Shown: piece by piece, positions 1 to 11,979 of the stretch | Layout: the number at the start of each line of letters is the position of its first letter | How positions within the stretch are numbered: the first letter of the stretch is position 1 | Assembly: GCA_023362775.1 (NCBI GenBank) | Contig: JALMGJ010000003.1 | Coordinates: forward strand, 291,001-355,000 | Length of the DNA stretch: 64,000 nucleotides | Source: Charina bottae | Taxonomy: Eukaryota; Chordata; Lepidosauria; Squamata; Charinaidae | Direction: 5' to 3' | The notes under the pieces: generated by a model | The model's database searches: none | Seen by the model: only the letters and a program-made list of their open reading frames with translations | What the model was told of the DNA's origin: nothing | Position numbers and translations under genes: made by a program

Positions 1-300
1 TGGTGCTCTCTGAGCTTGGTTGTTTGCTTGCATGTGTTGGTTGTGCTGTAGTGGGTTGAGTGGTCAGGCATTTTTGATAAAGTTGCATGGGTATCTGTTT
101 TGTTGGAAGATGTTGTATAGGCAGTCTGTTTCCTTTTTCTGGTTTTCTGGGTTGCTGCAGTGCATTTGTACTTGTCTGAATAATGTTCTTACACAGCTCC
201 TCTTGTGGGAGGTTGGTTTGTTACTTTGGTAATGGAGCACTTGGTTAGTGTAGGTTTTTTTTTATAGACTTGCATTTCTAATTTGCCATCATTTCCTCTG
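1..300 (-). mobile_element. Penelope-like element (family 2), inverted 3' part
   Basis: Read on the minus strand this segment is PLE coding sequence that runs into the element terminus. It includes residues resembling the linker between reverse transcriptase and GIY-YIG (NPENQKKE, LYNIFQ) found at 15.0-15.2 kb. The first bases match the reverse complement of the family-2 terminus ending in AGAGCACCA at about 15.95 kb. It is damaged by stops. It lies head-to-head with the plus-strand reverse transcriptase part that follows, and both arms share the stretch containing ctcatcagcagagg, so the two form a fold-back arrangement. The hammerhead core seen in other copies is not present here. Confidence 0.7.
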
Positions 301-705
301 CTGATGAGGGGCAGAACTTTCAGTTTTATGGACAAACTTCCAGTTTGATGGACAAATATACCAACAAATCAGTGGAACACCCATGGGATCACCACTCTCA
401 GGACTCATAGCAGAGATTGTAATGCAGCGTCTAGAAACTATAGAGCTCCCACACATACAACGGAAAGTATGGATCTGGCATGTAGATGACACCTTTGTCA
501 TAATAAAAAAGGAACAACTAGAGAAGACACATGAAACCATCAACAACATCTTCAAAGGAATAAAATTCACAAGGGAAGAAGAAAACAACAACACACTACC
601 CTTCCTGGATATCCTCATCAGCAGAGGAAACGATGGAATATTAGAAATGCAAGTATATAACCTCCATGGAAATGTCTATGAAGCTAGAAGACAAGTCTAT
701 TGAAC
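300..705 (+). pseudogene. Penelope-like reverse transcriptase fragment (family 2)
   Basis: The translated segment has the PLE reverse transcriptase signature: MGSPLSGLIAEIVMQRLE, then the catalytic VDDTFVII (a YxDD-type box with the first residue changed; the two aspartates remain), then LPFLDILISR. Only about 105 codons survive and there is no GIY-YIG domain on this strand, so it is a truncated, inactive copy. It sits in the region upstream of FMO5 exon 6, presumably in intron 5. Confidence 0.8.
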
Positions 706-1333
706 CAGTTCAATCCTGTAGCTTTTTGCCTACAATTTCCATCTGTCAGTACATCCAGATTCCTACCAGGCTTGGAATGACCTCTTTCCCTATCTACTTC
801 TGCCCCACTCACCCTCATTTTGGTCAAGTGGAGGAAGAATTCAATGTGGATTTTCAGTATATGTGTTGTAGACTAGAATAGCTGATTCACTGGAAAGTCT
901 ACCAAGACACTGAATATTTAAGGGAAACAGCAGGAAATGTAAACGCACCATGTTTCCCTCAGTAGTTCCATGTGCAGCTGACATGGTGATCATCAGACAT
1001 AACTAGCAAAGAGACAGAAAAACACTAAAAGTAACACAAATTTGCATTATCCACAATTAGATCATCTTTGTATTCCTGATTAGAATTAAATATTGTAACA
1101 CTGAAAATAATACAGGAAAAGTGTTGGAAATCTTCTCTACAATTTATCCTGGGTCAAAGAATTATGAGATGATTTACAGGTTCACTTCACTTTTCCATCT
1201 CTATTTGCTTTATAAACATTGGCATCTAGCAGATTCTTTAGTAATGGTTTGGGGAACAGCAAAAAATTCTAGTAAGAAAAAACTGTTAGTGGATTTATTA
1301 GTTTAAGATATTGTTTTTCTCTGTGTTGTCCAG
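706..1333. other. FMO5 intron sequence, nothing recognised
   Basis: AT-rich sequence between the PLE fragment and the splice acceptor at 1332-1333. I see no exon, RNA gene or recognisable repeat in it. Confidence 0.5.
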
Positions 1334-1533
1334 GTTTTCCTCAGCACTCGCCGAGGAGCATGGATATTCGGCCGTGTTGGTGATGAAGGCTATCCATTTG
1401 ATGCTGTATTCACTACTCGATCTCATTTATTCCTGAAGCGATGTCTTCCCATGTCCAAGGTCAATCAGTTGATAGAGTACAAATTAAATAGCAGATTCAA
1501 TCATTCCCATTATGGCTTGAAACCTAAACACAG
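1334..1533 (+). CDS. FMO5: Flavin-containing monooxygenase 5-like, exon 6
   Basis: FMOs are ER-membrane flavoproteins that use NADPH and O2; FMO5 acts largely as a Baeyer-Villiger monooxygenase. This internal exon has acceptor ttgtccag and donor gtatcc and starts in phase 0. It is 200 bp, the usual size of FMO exon 6. It encodes VFLSTRRGAWIFGRVGDEG, typical of FMOs, and ends in LKPKH plus two bases of the next codon. Exons 2-5, which carry the FAD and NADPH GxGxxG motifs, would lie upstream of the window. Assignment to FMO5 rather than another FMO rests on the downstream PRKAB2 neighbour, the order known from mammals, and on residue similarity from memory. Confidence 0.9.
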
Positions 1534-3448
1534 GTATCCTAATAATATGCTACTTTGCCTTCTTTTACACCTTATTTCAATAAATTTGTATCTCACATTT
1601 CTTCCAGCACACAGCTCAAGCTGCTGTACATTGATGCCACCTAAATACTGACCAGACCATTATTTAGCACTAGTAAGTGGGTAGCTACAGCATCTGTCAC
1701 AAACCTCTGGATAGAATGGCAAATTCTTGGATACTAGTTCCCTCTTCTGTTTACACAGGATATGTTAGAGCTGGGAATCTGGCATCGGTTTGTCTTTTTC
1801 CCCACCAACTCTGAGGTTGGCTTTTTCTGAGGCCAGGAATCTCCAACTGGGAATGATGCTCAGCCGAGATGGGCAGAGGGTGGCCGAGAACTAGCTGGCT
1901 GCTTAGATATTTCAGCTGTCCCTTGAGAAAACTTTATTTATTAAGAGGCCTATTTGCTCAATGCTTTGTCACTGAGCATGAACACTCAATGACCCATGTT
2001 CTCTGTGGTGGTGTAAAGAGTAAAGAGGACCACCTTGATGGAGAGAGCAAAGATCCATTACCAAGGAAATGACTGGATAATCACTGCTTAAGCACAGATG
2101 AGGGGGGAAGGTTACAACATTGTCTCAGACAGGCAACCCTCGTAATTCACATGATATATAAAAGAGGGAGGAGGGGAAGCACACTTATAAAAGTAGATTT
2201 AGGCCTACTTAGCGTCTGTTTCTTGGTCTGGTCTACCTTGTAGGACTGACAGGTGGTGCTTTGAGCTTGTCTGAGCCAAGTCATGGGGCCCTCAGCTGCC
2301 TACAATTCTGGACTGGACTGCAATCCTCTGAAAGTCTAGGACCCCTGAGCTCTTGTTTGCCCTGAGATAACTAGATCCTAAGATTTGGATTCATTTTCTG
2401 ATGAAAACCTTCCATTGGGAAGCCAGAGTCTTAAGCAGAACTTCATTTACAGCTTTCTAATCCCTTTCAACAAAGTAGCAGCGCTAGGAAGAAACCAATT
2501 CCCTCTTTGTGCAACGTTGCTCAGAATTATTGGCTTCTTGCTGTCAAGCAGCAACTGGAAGCCAGCAGTCTGAGACAATGTTACTGGAGGAATAGAAACC
2601 TTAGATAGGATGGGGTGGGGAGGGTGGACAATGTATGATTGAGGATATGTCTCTCTGGCTCTCAAGACACCAATAGGTAATCTGTGTGGCCCTTGAGGCC
2701 AAAACGTTGCACATTCCTCATCTAGAATTTAATTTCCAGGTATTAAAATATCTAGTAATTATTTGAATATCTCATTTCCTGATTGAAAAGTTGGATGCTG
2801 CTTTTCAGAGTACCAGTCATAGCAGTTTTGAAGTGATGGTTTTAATGCCACTATTGTTCATTTAAGCACTCATGGATTCCAGGACTTTACACAAAAAGAT
2901 TTTTAAAGTATTTATTTATTTATAAGACTGATATGGCTGCCTATCTTACACAATAATCCTACACAGCTCACCACAAAATCAATAAATAAAACATTTCAAA
3001 GCCTTGAATAACCCATCTTAATGATAATACGATTTATCAGTGGCACAGAATCTTTTGATAAATGCTCGGGGTAGCATGTATGTGGCATATCTTTCGTCTC
3101 AAGCAGTTCTGAGAACAGGGTGAGCTATTTAATTGATTCAGTGGCTGCGCACTCACTATAGCGGGCGAGATCTCATCCAGTCTCCAGTCGTCGTGCTAAA
3201 TTCCTAAATATTCAAGGATACCTTTCCTGTATGACAGTGCCTTGCTCTTTCATGACCTTTGTATTTTTCTTTAGTCTGTGAAGCTTTGTATGTCTTTTTC
3301 CCAGCTTTGTCCTCTTTCTCTCTCCTCTTAAATAAAGCTGCAAAATAGGTCATTCCTCTGAAGTAAGACTTGCCCAGCTCACTCCTGCAGTGACAGAATT
3401 GCATCACCACCACCACCATTTTATTTTATTTTATTTTTCCTCTTACAG
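1534..3448. other. FMO5 intron 6
   Basis: I see no coding sequence. A short TATTTATTTATA-rich stretch around 2905-2990 resembles the AT-rich tail of an L2-type repeat on the minus strand. The acceptor for the next exon is preceded by a CAC run (3402-3416) and a T-rich tract. Confidence 0.4.
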
Positions 3449-3801
3449 AGTTTACAGTCAGCATCCAACCATCAATGATGACCTCCCAAATTGCATCATT
3501 TCAGGGAGAATTGTCATAAAATCAAACATCACTGAGTTTACTGATACTGCTGCTGTCTTTGAAGATGGTTCTAAGGAAGAGGATATAGATAGCGTTGTCT
3601 TTGCTACAGGATACAGTTTCTCTTTTCCTTTCCTTGAGAACTTTATGAGGGTTATTGAAAATCAGATTTCCCTATATAAATTTGTTTTCTGTCCCCATCT
3701 GGAGAAACCCACACTGGCAATCATTGGTCTTGTGCAGCCATTGGGGGCTATCATGCCCATTGCAGAACTGCAAGCTCGCTGGGCTACACGTGTCTTTAAG
3801 G
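3449..3801 (+). CDS. FMO5: Flavin-containing monooxygenase 5-like, exon 7
   Basis: This exon has acceptor cctcttacag and donor ggtaag. The first base completes an Arg codon begun in exon 6 and the last base begins a Gly codon finished in exon 8. It is 353 bp; the family exon is usually about 356 bp, so it is one codon shorter. It encodes [13 protein letters not shown], the FMO-identifying [11 protein letters not shown], the segment [17 protein letters not shown], and RWATRVFKG. There are no internal stops. It belongs to the C-terminal part of the FAD/substrate domain. Confidence 0.93.
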
Positions 3802-4261
3802 GTAAGCTCTTTCAAAGTTTTTCTGGGTATTGATGTATTAATCTTGCACACTGGGTTCACACAGTATACTTATCGTGGTTAACTGAACTATATTGAAGTA
3901 ATCCAATTGCCTGGGTTTGCACAATGTACCAAATAATAAGCAACTACTCTAGCTGGATTAGCATAACATTCTGAACAACAAATCAACCAACCATATACCT
4001 CAGTGAAACCAGCTATACTATAATTACAAAACATGATTATAAACAGATACTTTTGATTGTACTAGGCATTTCTTTGCTGGCATTAAATATTTTTAAGTCA
4101 GGTCAATTGCCTTATTTAATGGAGAGCTGCCATTGGAGCAACCTACTTATATCGGCTCTCTTCAGTAACTTTGTTCCCATTTGACCAGCCAACCCTAATT
4201 ATGCATAGAACATCACCGAGGAAAATAAAATTCCATCCATTCTTGATAGGATGTTTTAATT

Positions 4262-7145
4262 TAGTTGAATGAAAGTGTTTCCAGAAATTACAGGAGGAGG
4301 GGTGGCAGTTATCATTAGAGAATCCTTGGTGGCTTTCAGGGGCCTTGCTCCACAAGTATCCGGATGTGAGACCCTGTTTTTCAAGTTGGGTGCCCGAGAA
4401 CAGTTGGGAGTGTTGCTATTGTACCAGCCTCCCTGCTGCGTAGCAACCTCCCTGCCTGAGCTGCTGGAGGCCGTCTCGGGGTTGGCGGTGGAGTTCCCCA
4501 GGCTTATGGTCCTGGGGGATTTTAACTTGCCGTCCCTGGGACGTGCCTCGGAAGCAGCTCGGGAGTTCATGGCTACCATGGCAGCCATGGGCCTGTCCCA
4601 GATTATTCGGGACCCGACTCGAGACAGTGGACTCACTTCGGATTTGGTTTTCTTGTCAGAGCAATGGCAAAGTGACCTGAGGGGAAAATTAGATCTATCC
4701 CCGTTGTCATGGTCAGATCATGTCCTGATTTCCTTAAGATTCTCTTATGCCGCCCCACTCCGCAGGGAGGCAGGACCTATTCGATTGGTCTGCCCCCGGT
4801 GACTTATGGACCCATTGAGGTTTCAGAGGGAGCTGGGGGTAATACCCGAGGATCTGCTGCACGGTCCAGCGGAGGTACTGGCCGCAACATGGAATAGGGA
4901 GGCGGCCGGTGCCTTGGACAGGATCGCGCCAATGTGACCTCTCCAGCCCCATTCGACCCGTCACTCCCCGTGGTTTACGGAGGAGTTGAGGGTCTGAAGA
5001 GGGTGAAGAGACGTCTAGAGCGCCGCTGGAGAAAGACGAAGACGGAATCGGACTGAACACAATCTAGAGCCGCTATTAAGGCCTACCTTGTGGCAGTAAG
5101 AGCAGCGAAACGTGAATATTTCTCCACTCTTATTGCATCCGCAGATTGCCGTCCGACGGCCCTGTTCAAGATTACTCGATCTCTCTTGGGTAGGGTGGTA
5201 TCGACCACCCACCTGCAGGGCCGTGCAGAAGAATTTTCTGAGCATCTGCAGGATAAAATCGCTCGGATTCAGTCTAAGTTGGACTCCATGCGTGGAATGC
5301 AGTCTGGGGAGATGCCGGGAGAGTGGTCTTGCCCTATTATCTGGGAACGATTTGATCCTGTTGGACCTGAGGAAGTGGACAGGATCCTTCGAATTGTTAA
5401 TTCCACCACATGTTATTTAGATCCCTGCCCTTCCTGGCTGGTGAAATCAGCCGGGGAGGTGACAGGTAGATGGGTCCAGGCTATGATTAATACATCCTTG
5501 TTGGAGGGGGTGGTTCCAACTGCCTTCAAGGAGGCGTTGGTACACCCCCTCCTCAAGAAGCTGTCCCTGGACCCTTCCATCCTGGACAACTTTCGTCCAG
5601 TCTCCCACCTTCCCTTTTTGGGAAAAGTGGTTGAGAAAGTGGTGGCGTTGCAACTTCAAAGGACCCTGGATGAAGCGGATTATCTTGACCCTTTCCAGTC
5701 AGGTTTCAGGCCGGGATATGGGACGGAGACTGCATTGGTCACGCTTACAGATGATCTCTGGTGGGAGCGGGATGGAGGTAGTGCATCCCTCCTGGCTCTC
5801 TTGGATCTCTCAGCGGCTTTCGATACCATCGACCATGGTATCCTTTTGGGGTGGCTTAGGGAGTTGGGGGTGGGCGGCGTAGTTTTGCACTGGTTCACCT
5901 CCTTCCTCCGGGGCCGCTCCCAGTCGGTGGTGATAGGGGAGGAGAGATCCAGCCCGCGTCCGCTCCTGTGTGGGGTGCCGCAGGGTTCGGTTCTCTCTCC
6001 TCTCCTATTCAACATCTACATGAAACCGCTGGGCGAGGTCATCCGACACCATGGGATGAGGTATCATCAGTATGCGGATGATACTCAATTATATATCTCC
6101 ATCCCTGGTGAAGTAAGTGATGCAGTGTCCACCCTGTCCCAGTGCCTGGGGGCTGTGAGGGCCTGGATGGGGAACAACAGGCTTCAGTTGAACCCTGGTA
6201 AGACCGAGTGGCTGTGGATTGATGGCTTAGCGTCTTCCAGGAAATTATCATCTTTGGTTCTCGATGGGGTAGCACTACCCCGTTTGGAACCGGTGCGTAA
6301 TCTGGGGGTTCTTCTAGACTCACGACTCCTGCTCAAAGAGCAGGTGGCAGTCGTGGCTAGGAGGGCTTTTGCACAACTTCGGTTAGTGCGCCAGTTACGC
6401 CCATTCCTGGAGCGCGACGCCCTCCGTACAGTCACTCATGCTCTCGTCATCTCCCATGTAGATTATTGCAATGCGCTCTACATGGGGCTACCCTTGAAGA
6501 CTATCCGGAAGCTTCAGCTGGTGCAGAATGCGGCCGCGCGGGCAGTTTTGGGTGCGCCAAGATCTGCACATGTAACACCGTTGCTCCGCGAGATGCATTG
6601 GGTGCCAGTTTGCTTCCGGGTACAATTCAAGGTGTTGGTTATCACCTTTAAAGCCCTACATGGCATGGGACCAGAATACCTGAGGGACCGTCTTATCCCC
6701 ATGTTATCGACCCGCCCCACCCGGTCATTCAGAGAGGGCCTGCTACGAACCCCATCAATTAGAGAATGCCATCTGATGGGGTCTAGGAGGCGGGCCTTCT
6801 CTGTGACAGCACCCACTCTATGGAACATCTTGCCCCCAGAGTTGAGACAGATTTCCTCCCTCCCGACCTTTAGGAAAGAGCTGAAGACCTGGTTCTGCCG
6901 CCTGGCATGGGAAGGAGGAAGGGATAGTTCCTCATGGGGGTGGCTAATCCCCTAATTTTAATGTCCTTCTTTTAATGAATGCCTTCATCCATCTGGATTT
7001 TATAATTACTTATTGTATTGTATTATTGTGGTTTTTATATATTTTTAGATTCTATTTTAATTTATTTATTGTGAACCGCCCAGAGTTCCCCATGAGGGGA
7101 AATGGGCGGTCATATAAATTAAATAAATAAACAAACAAACAAATA
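4262..7145 (+). mobile_element. L2-type (CR1-clade) LINE in FMO5 intron 7
   Basis: This is a non-LTR retrotransposon in the same orientation as FMO5. The 5' part (4269-4802) encodes an APE-type endonuclease remnant with LGDFNLPSL and SDHVLISL. A frame break separates it from an uninterrupted reverse transcriptase frame. The 3' tail carries the motif CCGCCCAGAGT...ATGGGCGG followed by AAATAAATAAACAAAC repeats, the common squamate L2 3' end. The 5' end is truncated. Its good preservation suggests a fairly recent insertion. Confidence 0.9.
5090..6955 (+). CDS. L2 LINE reverse transcriptase ORF
   Basis: This is a 621-codon frame without interruption, which is unusual for a genomic LINE copy. The order is a linker to the endonuclease, then finger motifs FRPVSHLPFLGKVVEKV and FQSGFRPGYGTETA, then palm motif A LLDLSAAFDTID, motif B GVPQGSVLSPLLFNIYM, and motif C YADDTQLYI with both catalytic aspartates. 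The thumb follows with LNPGKTEWL, and the C-terminal region has SHVDYCNALYMGL and VPVCFRVQFKVL typical of L2 and CR1. The annotated ATG is simply the first one in the frame; the ORF2 start upstream is lost by frameshift. The endonuclease is separated, so autonomous activity is unlikely. Confidence 0.88.
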   Translation: MAVRAAKREYFSTLIASADCRPTALFKITRSLLGRVVSTTHLQGRAEEFSEHLQDKIARIQSKLDSMRGMQSGEMPGEWSCPIIWERFDPVGPEEVDRILRIVNSTTCYLDPCPSWLVKSAGEVTGRWVQAMINTSLLEGVVPTAFKEALVHPLLKKLSLDPSILDNFRPVSHLPFLGKVVEKVVALQLQRTLDEADYLDPFQSGFRPGYGTETALVTLTDDLWWERDGGSASLLALLDLSAAFDTIDHGILLGWLRELGVGGVVLHWFTSFLRGRSQSVVIGEERSSPRPLLCGVPQGSVLSPLLFNIYMKPLGEVIRHHGMRYHQYADDTQLYISIPGEVSDAVSTLSQCLGAVRAWMGNNRLQLNPGKTEWLWIDGLASSRKLSSLVLDGVALPRLEPVRNLGVLLDSRLLLKEQVAVVARRAFAQLRLVRQLRPFLERDALRTVTHALVISHVDYCNALYMGLPLKTIRKLQLVQNAAARAVLGAPRSAHVTPLLREMHWVPVCFRVQFKVLVITFKALHGMGPEYLRDRLIPMLSTRPTRSFREGLLRTPSIRECHLMGSRRRAFSVTAPTLWNILPPELRQISSLPTFRKELKTWFCRLAWEGGRDSSSWGWLIP

Positions 7146-7217
7146 AATGAATAAATCCTTTATCTTCATTCTGGTCCATTAAAGTGTTATCTCTTCACCT
7201 TTTCCCCTCTTTTTTAG

Positions 7218-7290
7218 GACTTGCTAAGCTGCCATCAACAAGTGAGATGATATCTGATATTGTTATTAATAAGTTCTCCATGGCTAAAAG
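7218..7290 (+). CDS. FMO5: Flavin-containing monooxygenase 5-like, exon 8
   Basis: This short exon lies between acceptor ttttttag and donor gtatgtg. It is exactly 73 bp, the usual size of the penultimate FMO exon. It encodes LAKLPSTSEMISDIVINKF and ends two bases into an Arg codon. Phases join exon 7 and exon 9 without a gap. Confidence 0.92.
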
Positions 7291-10200
7291 GTATGTGTTT
7301 CAACTGCTGAAATACGTATCAGTATTCTAATATTTAAGCATAATAATTGATAAGAATGTAGATTGGGTAGATGATCTGCTACTATAAAATATCTACAGCC
7401 TTTTCTAAGCAAGTGACACTGTCAGGCTTCCCAAGGCTGAAGCCTCTTAGAGACATACATAGGGGTAGAAACTAAATCTTTATTATATTTCAGGAACAAC
7501 AGTCAGTTGATAGTAACTGAGCAGTTGAGCTCAGTGGCAGAACTTAGATTTTCTCCTAGATGAAATCCAGCACTTTTTTCCTGTGTGCGTTCTCTTTGTA
7601 ATGGAGCTCTTACCTTCCATTAGTTATGCTCACTCATTATTATCTGTTGCACGTTTACATTCTCAGCATTCCTGCTCTGAGAATTTCTTGCCACCAACAG
7701 AGTCCTCACAGACACATGCAAGGAAAGAACTGGACTGCCGTTGTTTTTTTTCTATAAATGTCCAGAAGCATTTTTCTAAATTAAAGCTGATACAGGAGGC
7801 TGGTATTTTGTTTGGCAAAATAAGAGTTTTCCATTGCACTAACAGGCATTTGTAACCAGGGGTATTTATTTATGTATGTATAGGCTGCCCAACTCCATCC
7901 CAACTCTGGGTGGTGTACAACATAAGACAATTTAAAATAGAAGACAAAGATCATACAATACAAACATCCAGAAAAAGAACACCAATACCAAAACAAACAT
8001 CCCACAAGAAGTCCACCAAGCACTGTAGCCCAAGGTCTTGTCTTTAAAGAGAAAGTTGCCTCTCCTTTGAAAGAGCACTAGATCCGGGTTGAAAAAATAG
8101 GACTAGCACTTTCTTGAGTGATGTGAGAAAGAGCGACAGAATGAGAGAGAGAGCAGGAGAATGAGATAAAGGAAAGACAAAGAAAGAGTAAGGCAGACTG
8201 CAGGAGAGGGAGCCGGAGTATATACAGGGGCAGAAAAAGATGGGAAGTGAGAGAGGAGGTGAGAGCAAAACAAGAAATAGGTGGATCATACAATCATAGA
8301 GTTGGATAGAACCTCATTCTAACCTTCCGCTGAGTGTAAAATCTGTTAAATTATTTTGCAAAGATGGTTATCAGCCTCTGTTTGAAGAATTCCCATGAAG
8401 GGAACAAATCACTTCATGGGAAAAAGCTGAATTCATCATGAGCTTTAGCCTTTCTGATGTAATCCCTATAGTTTCTGGCAACTGCCTTGGATTCTACTTT
8501 GGTTATACGCCCCTCCTTCCAATTCCAACTCATGTCCTTTTCTTTTCAGCATTTTAGAAAGCTCCCTGGGTATCTGTATGATCTCTTAAAATGTCCCCCA
8601 TTTGCAATTGTGCCTTCACTATCTCATTTTAGAGGATTGCCCATCTTCTCAGACACTGCTGACTCTGTTGTCAGAGATAGCTCTTCAGTTATCTGATATG
8701 CAAGGCTAAAAGGCTGTTTTTTATTATCTGCTTTGGATACCTTGGATACTTTTTCCCTTAGGATTTTCCTAGAAAGAGCTCTCCTATTTTTATCATTTAC
8801 AGGAAACTGTTGATAGAAATGATGCATAAGTTGCAGTTATGTTGCAGTTGTAGTGTATGCATACAATTTTACTTTTGCTTTCCACTTGAATATTTCATGG
8901 AGGCTGGGAACTGTTGAGCAAATATCTGGAGATATTTTTAAAATGGATGAAGGCAAGTAAATTTATGTGTAGTCCAGATTAACCTAAAGTCCATCCTGGA
9001 TTTTATTTTATTATGTTTTGTCTGTGTTTTTTAGATATTTTGTATAGTTTTTAAATTTTTATCTATTGTAACCCGCCCAGAGTCCCTTGCATGGGAGATG
9101 GGCGGGGAATAAATTTGAATAATAAATAAATAAAATAAATAAACCTAAAGATGCTCATTATAGAGAGTCTGAATGAGAGACAAGGGTGGCATCAGAAGGG
9201 ATTGCACTTCAGCTCATGTTTTTGTGAACACCTATTACATCAATGGCACTGAGATTGTGTAGGAATCAACTTCCATTTGGGCAATGTGCTGTTAGTCCCA
9301 AGAAGATTCAGCAATAATGCCATAGCAAACATATTGTGGCTCTAATGCAAATCTGAAATCTGCAAATCTGAATTGTGCTCAAACCACATGAAAAATAAAT
9401 AAGAACCAGAAAAATAGACACTTGTAACTGTGAACTGAGGTAGGGAAGCAGGGCTTGATCAGGACCAAATTCTGCCATAACTTTGCCTGATTCCCTCAAT
9501 TATACACACCAGAAGATAAAGCTGCCACAACTTGGGAAAAGGTATAGCACAAATTGATATCTCCACTGCCACCAGTCATGCCAGATTTTCTTTTCATATC
9601 CCGTAGTGAATCTTCTAGATCAGTCAACATTTAAATGGTTGGTAGTTTAATCTAGGAGGAGGAGGAGGAAGAAGAAGAAGAAGCTACCATCATCACAATC
9701 TGAAGACTCGCACATGAAAAGGAAAATGCAATGAAAAAAAGAACATGATAGAAATGGGAAGAAAATACATAGAAATGGCACCCATCTTTGAAAACAGATA
9801 GAAATGGGGTTTCGCTTTAGGAAATATTGAAGATCATTGCTATGAAAACTGATAGCCTAGGTGCCCCCTGTGAGGTCTGTGTTTACTGATTACATTATCA
9901 TCTAAATTGTGCTTAGAAATGGAGCTCTGATAACACTAATATCATTGGAGAAAAATCTTTAAGGAGAACTTTGGACTCCCCCTCCCCTCCATCCGCCTCA
10001 CTCTCAGAATAGCTCTTAATGTCTAGGCCAGGTATCTTTTCTTCTCTCTCGCAGTACCTGCCCTCTGGAACATCTTCCTCCCCGAAATACACCTGACCCT
10101 GCCCTAGCTGCATTTAAAGCCTTGAAAACCTGGCTCTTTCTCCAGGCCTTGGGTTAGAGTGGGTGGCGGGTTCTGAGCGTTGCACTGTTTTTCATTGGTT

Positions 10201-10326
10201 GTTTTTTCTTCTGCTATTTCGGTTTTTTAGATTGTATTTTGTGATTGCTTTTACTGTCCACCATCCAGAGTCATTGTAGAGTTGGGCTGCCTTGTAAATA
10301 ATTCCCCCTCCCCCTCTCTCTTTCAG
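7291..10326. other. FMO5 intron 8 with old repeat tails
   Basis: No exon is seen. At 7862-8040 a minus-strand L2-derived tail is visible (ctgcccaactccatcccaac on the plus strand). A purine-rich GAGA stretch runs at 8120-8280. At 8284-8330 there is an inverted CR1 3' end (aatcatagagttgga). At 9045-9145 there is a plus-strand L2 3' tail, and at 10100-10295 a decayed L2 C-terminal/tail remnant. A GGA/GAA microsatellite lies at 9656-9682. Confidence 0.55.
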
Positions 10327-10669
10327 GTATGTGAAAAGCCAACGCCACACCATCCAAGTGGACTACATAGACTATATGGACGAACTGGCTTCTCTGATTG
10401 GGGTCGAGCCCAGCATATGGTCCCGGTTTATCACAGATCCCAAGCTGGCCCGGGAGCTTTTCTTTGGGCCGGTTACTCCGTATCAGTATCGCTTGCAAGG
10501 ACCAGGAAAATGGGATGGAGCCAGGAAAGCTATCCTGACCCAGAAAGAACGGATCTTGAAACCCTTGAGAACTAGGCCAGTTCACCAATCAGACAACGCC
10601 TCGGTGCCCCTTTGGTTTAAGTTGGTTGGCCTCTTTGTTCTGTTTGCTGCAATCCTTGCTTATTTTTAA
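10327..10669 (+). CDS. FMO5: Flavin-containing monooxygenase 5-like, terminal exon
   Basis: This last coding exon has acceptor ctctctttcag and a TAA stop at 10667-10669. It encodes [37 protein letters not shown], the conserved [17 protein letters not shown], and ends in a hydrophobic segment ([18 protein letters not shown]) that fits the single C-terminal ER anchor of FMOs. The protein ends right after the anchor, as in mammalian FMO5. All four exons are intact, so the visible part of the gene appears functional. A possible AATAAA signal lies at 11013-11018, about 340 bp after the stop. Confidence 0.93.
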
Positions 10670-11012
10670 GTAGTAAAAAGTCCTATCCTGTTAATGCCAA
10701 CCCCAAACTACCTAGATATTGGATTTATGATTTCATCTTTGTGCCTTTAATAACTCACCTATTAAGTCCGCACATTTATTTCCCTGTTATCCTGCTATTC
10801 ATGCGAGCCAGTTTTGCTAGATGGGAATGTATTTTTTTTAAATGTAAAGCAAAATAATCTGCCTAAATATAACCTATAGGAAATACGTTGCTTGGAGCTT
10901 CTCTGGAAATTTAACTTTGCCCCGCAATGCAATTGTTGCAAACAGGCAGATGCTGTAACTGTGGCTAGTGGTTGAATGGAAAGGATACCGAGCAAGGGCC
11001 GCTTACATGTAA

Positions 11013-11018
11013 AATAAA
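11013..11018 (+). terminator. Candidate FMO5 polyadenylation signal
   Basis: AATAAA in a T/A-rich context downstream of the FMO5 stop. A T-rich stretch follows within 30 bases. This is the first canonical hexamer I found after the stop codon. Confidence 0.45.
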
Positions 11019-11324
11019 AATAATTTTTAATGTATTGTATCTGTTTCCTTTCTTGCCAAGACACTCAATAGATTTGACATATACCTTGGGAGGTGGAGGT
11101 GGGAGTGACATTTCAGACGCAGAAAAGCTACACTTCTGTACCCCTCTCCCAACCCCACAGCGTTTGCCAAACAGCATCAATCACTCCATAGGAATTTTCC
11201 AGGTATAATGAATCAGGTTTGGGCTTGTGTTTGCAAGTGCGGGGGAAAGGAGATGATTTCCTATTTCCTTTATTTATTATTTCCAATATTGGCAGTTTGA
11301 AGCAGGTAGTGAAAATCAGCTTGC

Positions 11325-11480
11325 TGGGTGCTGCAGGGGGTGCCAGGGGCGGACGCTACCGAGCATGGGTGGGTGTCACAGAGGGGCAGGGTGCCACGGG
11401 TTGGCACTACTGAGCATGGGAGGGTGTGCAGGAGACGGGGGTGCTGCGGGCAGGCACTAGTGAGTACGGGCGGGCAAAAA
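11325..11480 (+). repeat. GC-rich tandem repeat, about 50-bp unit
   Basis: Roughly three imperfect units begin at GAGCATGGG / GAGCATGGGAGGGTG / GAGTACGGGCGGG and share a ggcactaNtgag joint. Base composition differs sharply from the AT-rich flanks. The unit reads like a decayed minisatellite. Confidence 0.6.
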
Positions 11481-11979
11481 AGTGGGAGTGGGAGCAACTT
11501 CCGACTTCCTCCTGGCTTCCCTATTGACTTTACTTGTGGGAAGCCGGCAGGAAACATTGGAAATCACAATATGTGACCGTGGCTCGCTGCAATGTCATAA
11601 TCATGAGCTGGGTGCCGAGAACCCGGATCGCGATCACATGATCAGAGGGACTCTGCAACAGCCACAACATCGTGAATAAAACTGTTCTGAACGGCCTGGA
11701 CATTTCAACTGCACTGGAGTAATATACTTCAATATAAAAGCATACAGGTAACATTTTCAACTGTTCCTCCTTCACAAGGGCAAGGACAAAGAGCCACAAA
11801 ATGTGACTCTGCCCAGCAGAACTGCCAAAGGCAACGTGCTGAATGTTGCCTTCATAAATACTCTCCTTGGTTTAGAATGTACCAAATAGAGCAGATACAA
11901 AGCAGGTTTCCCTTTAGAACAAAGGAATGAAGGGATTCAGGGGATAAGGCTACAGAACAAGGCTTTAACTCTAACCTGC

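Noticed and set aside
8044..8293. Minus-strand frames rich in Leu/Ser/Pro
   Set aside because: They come from a purine-rich GAGA low-complexity stretch and not from a gene.
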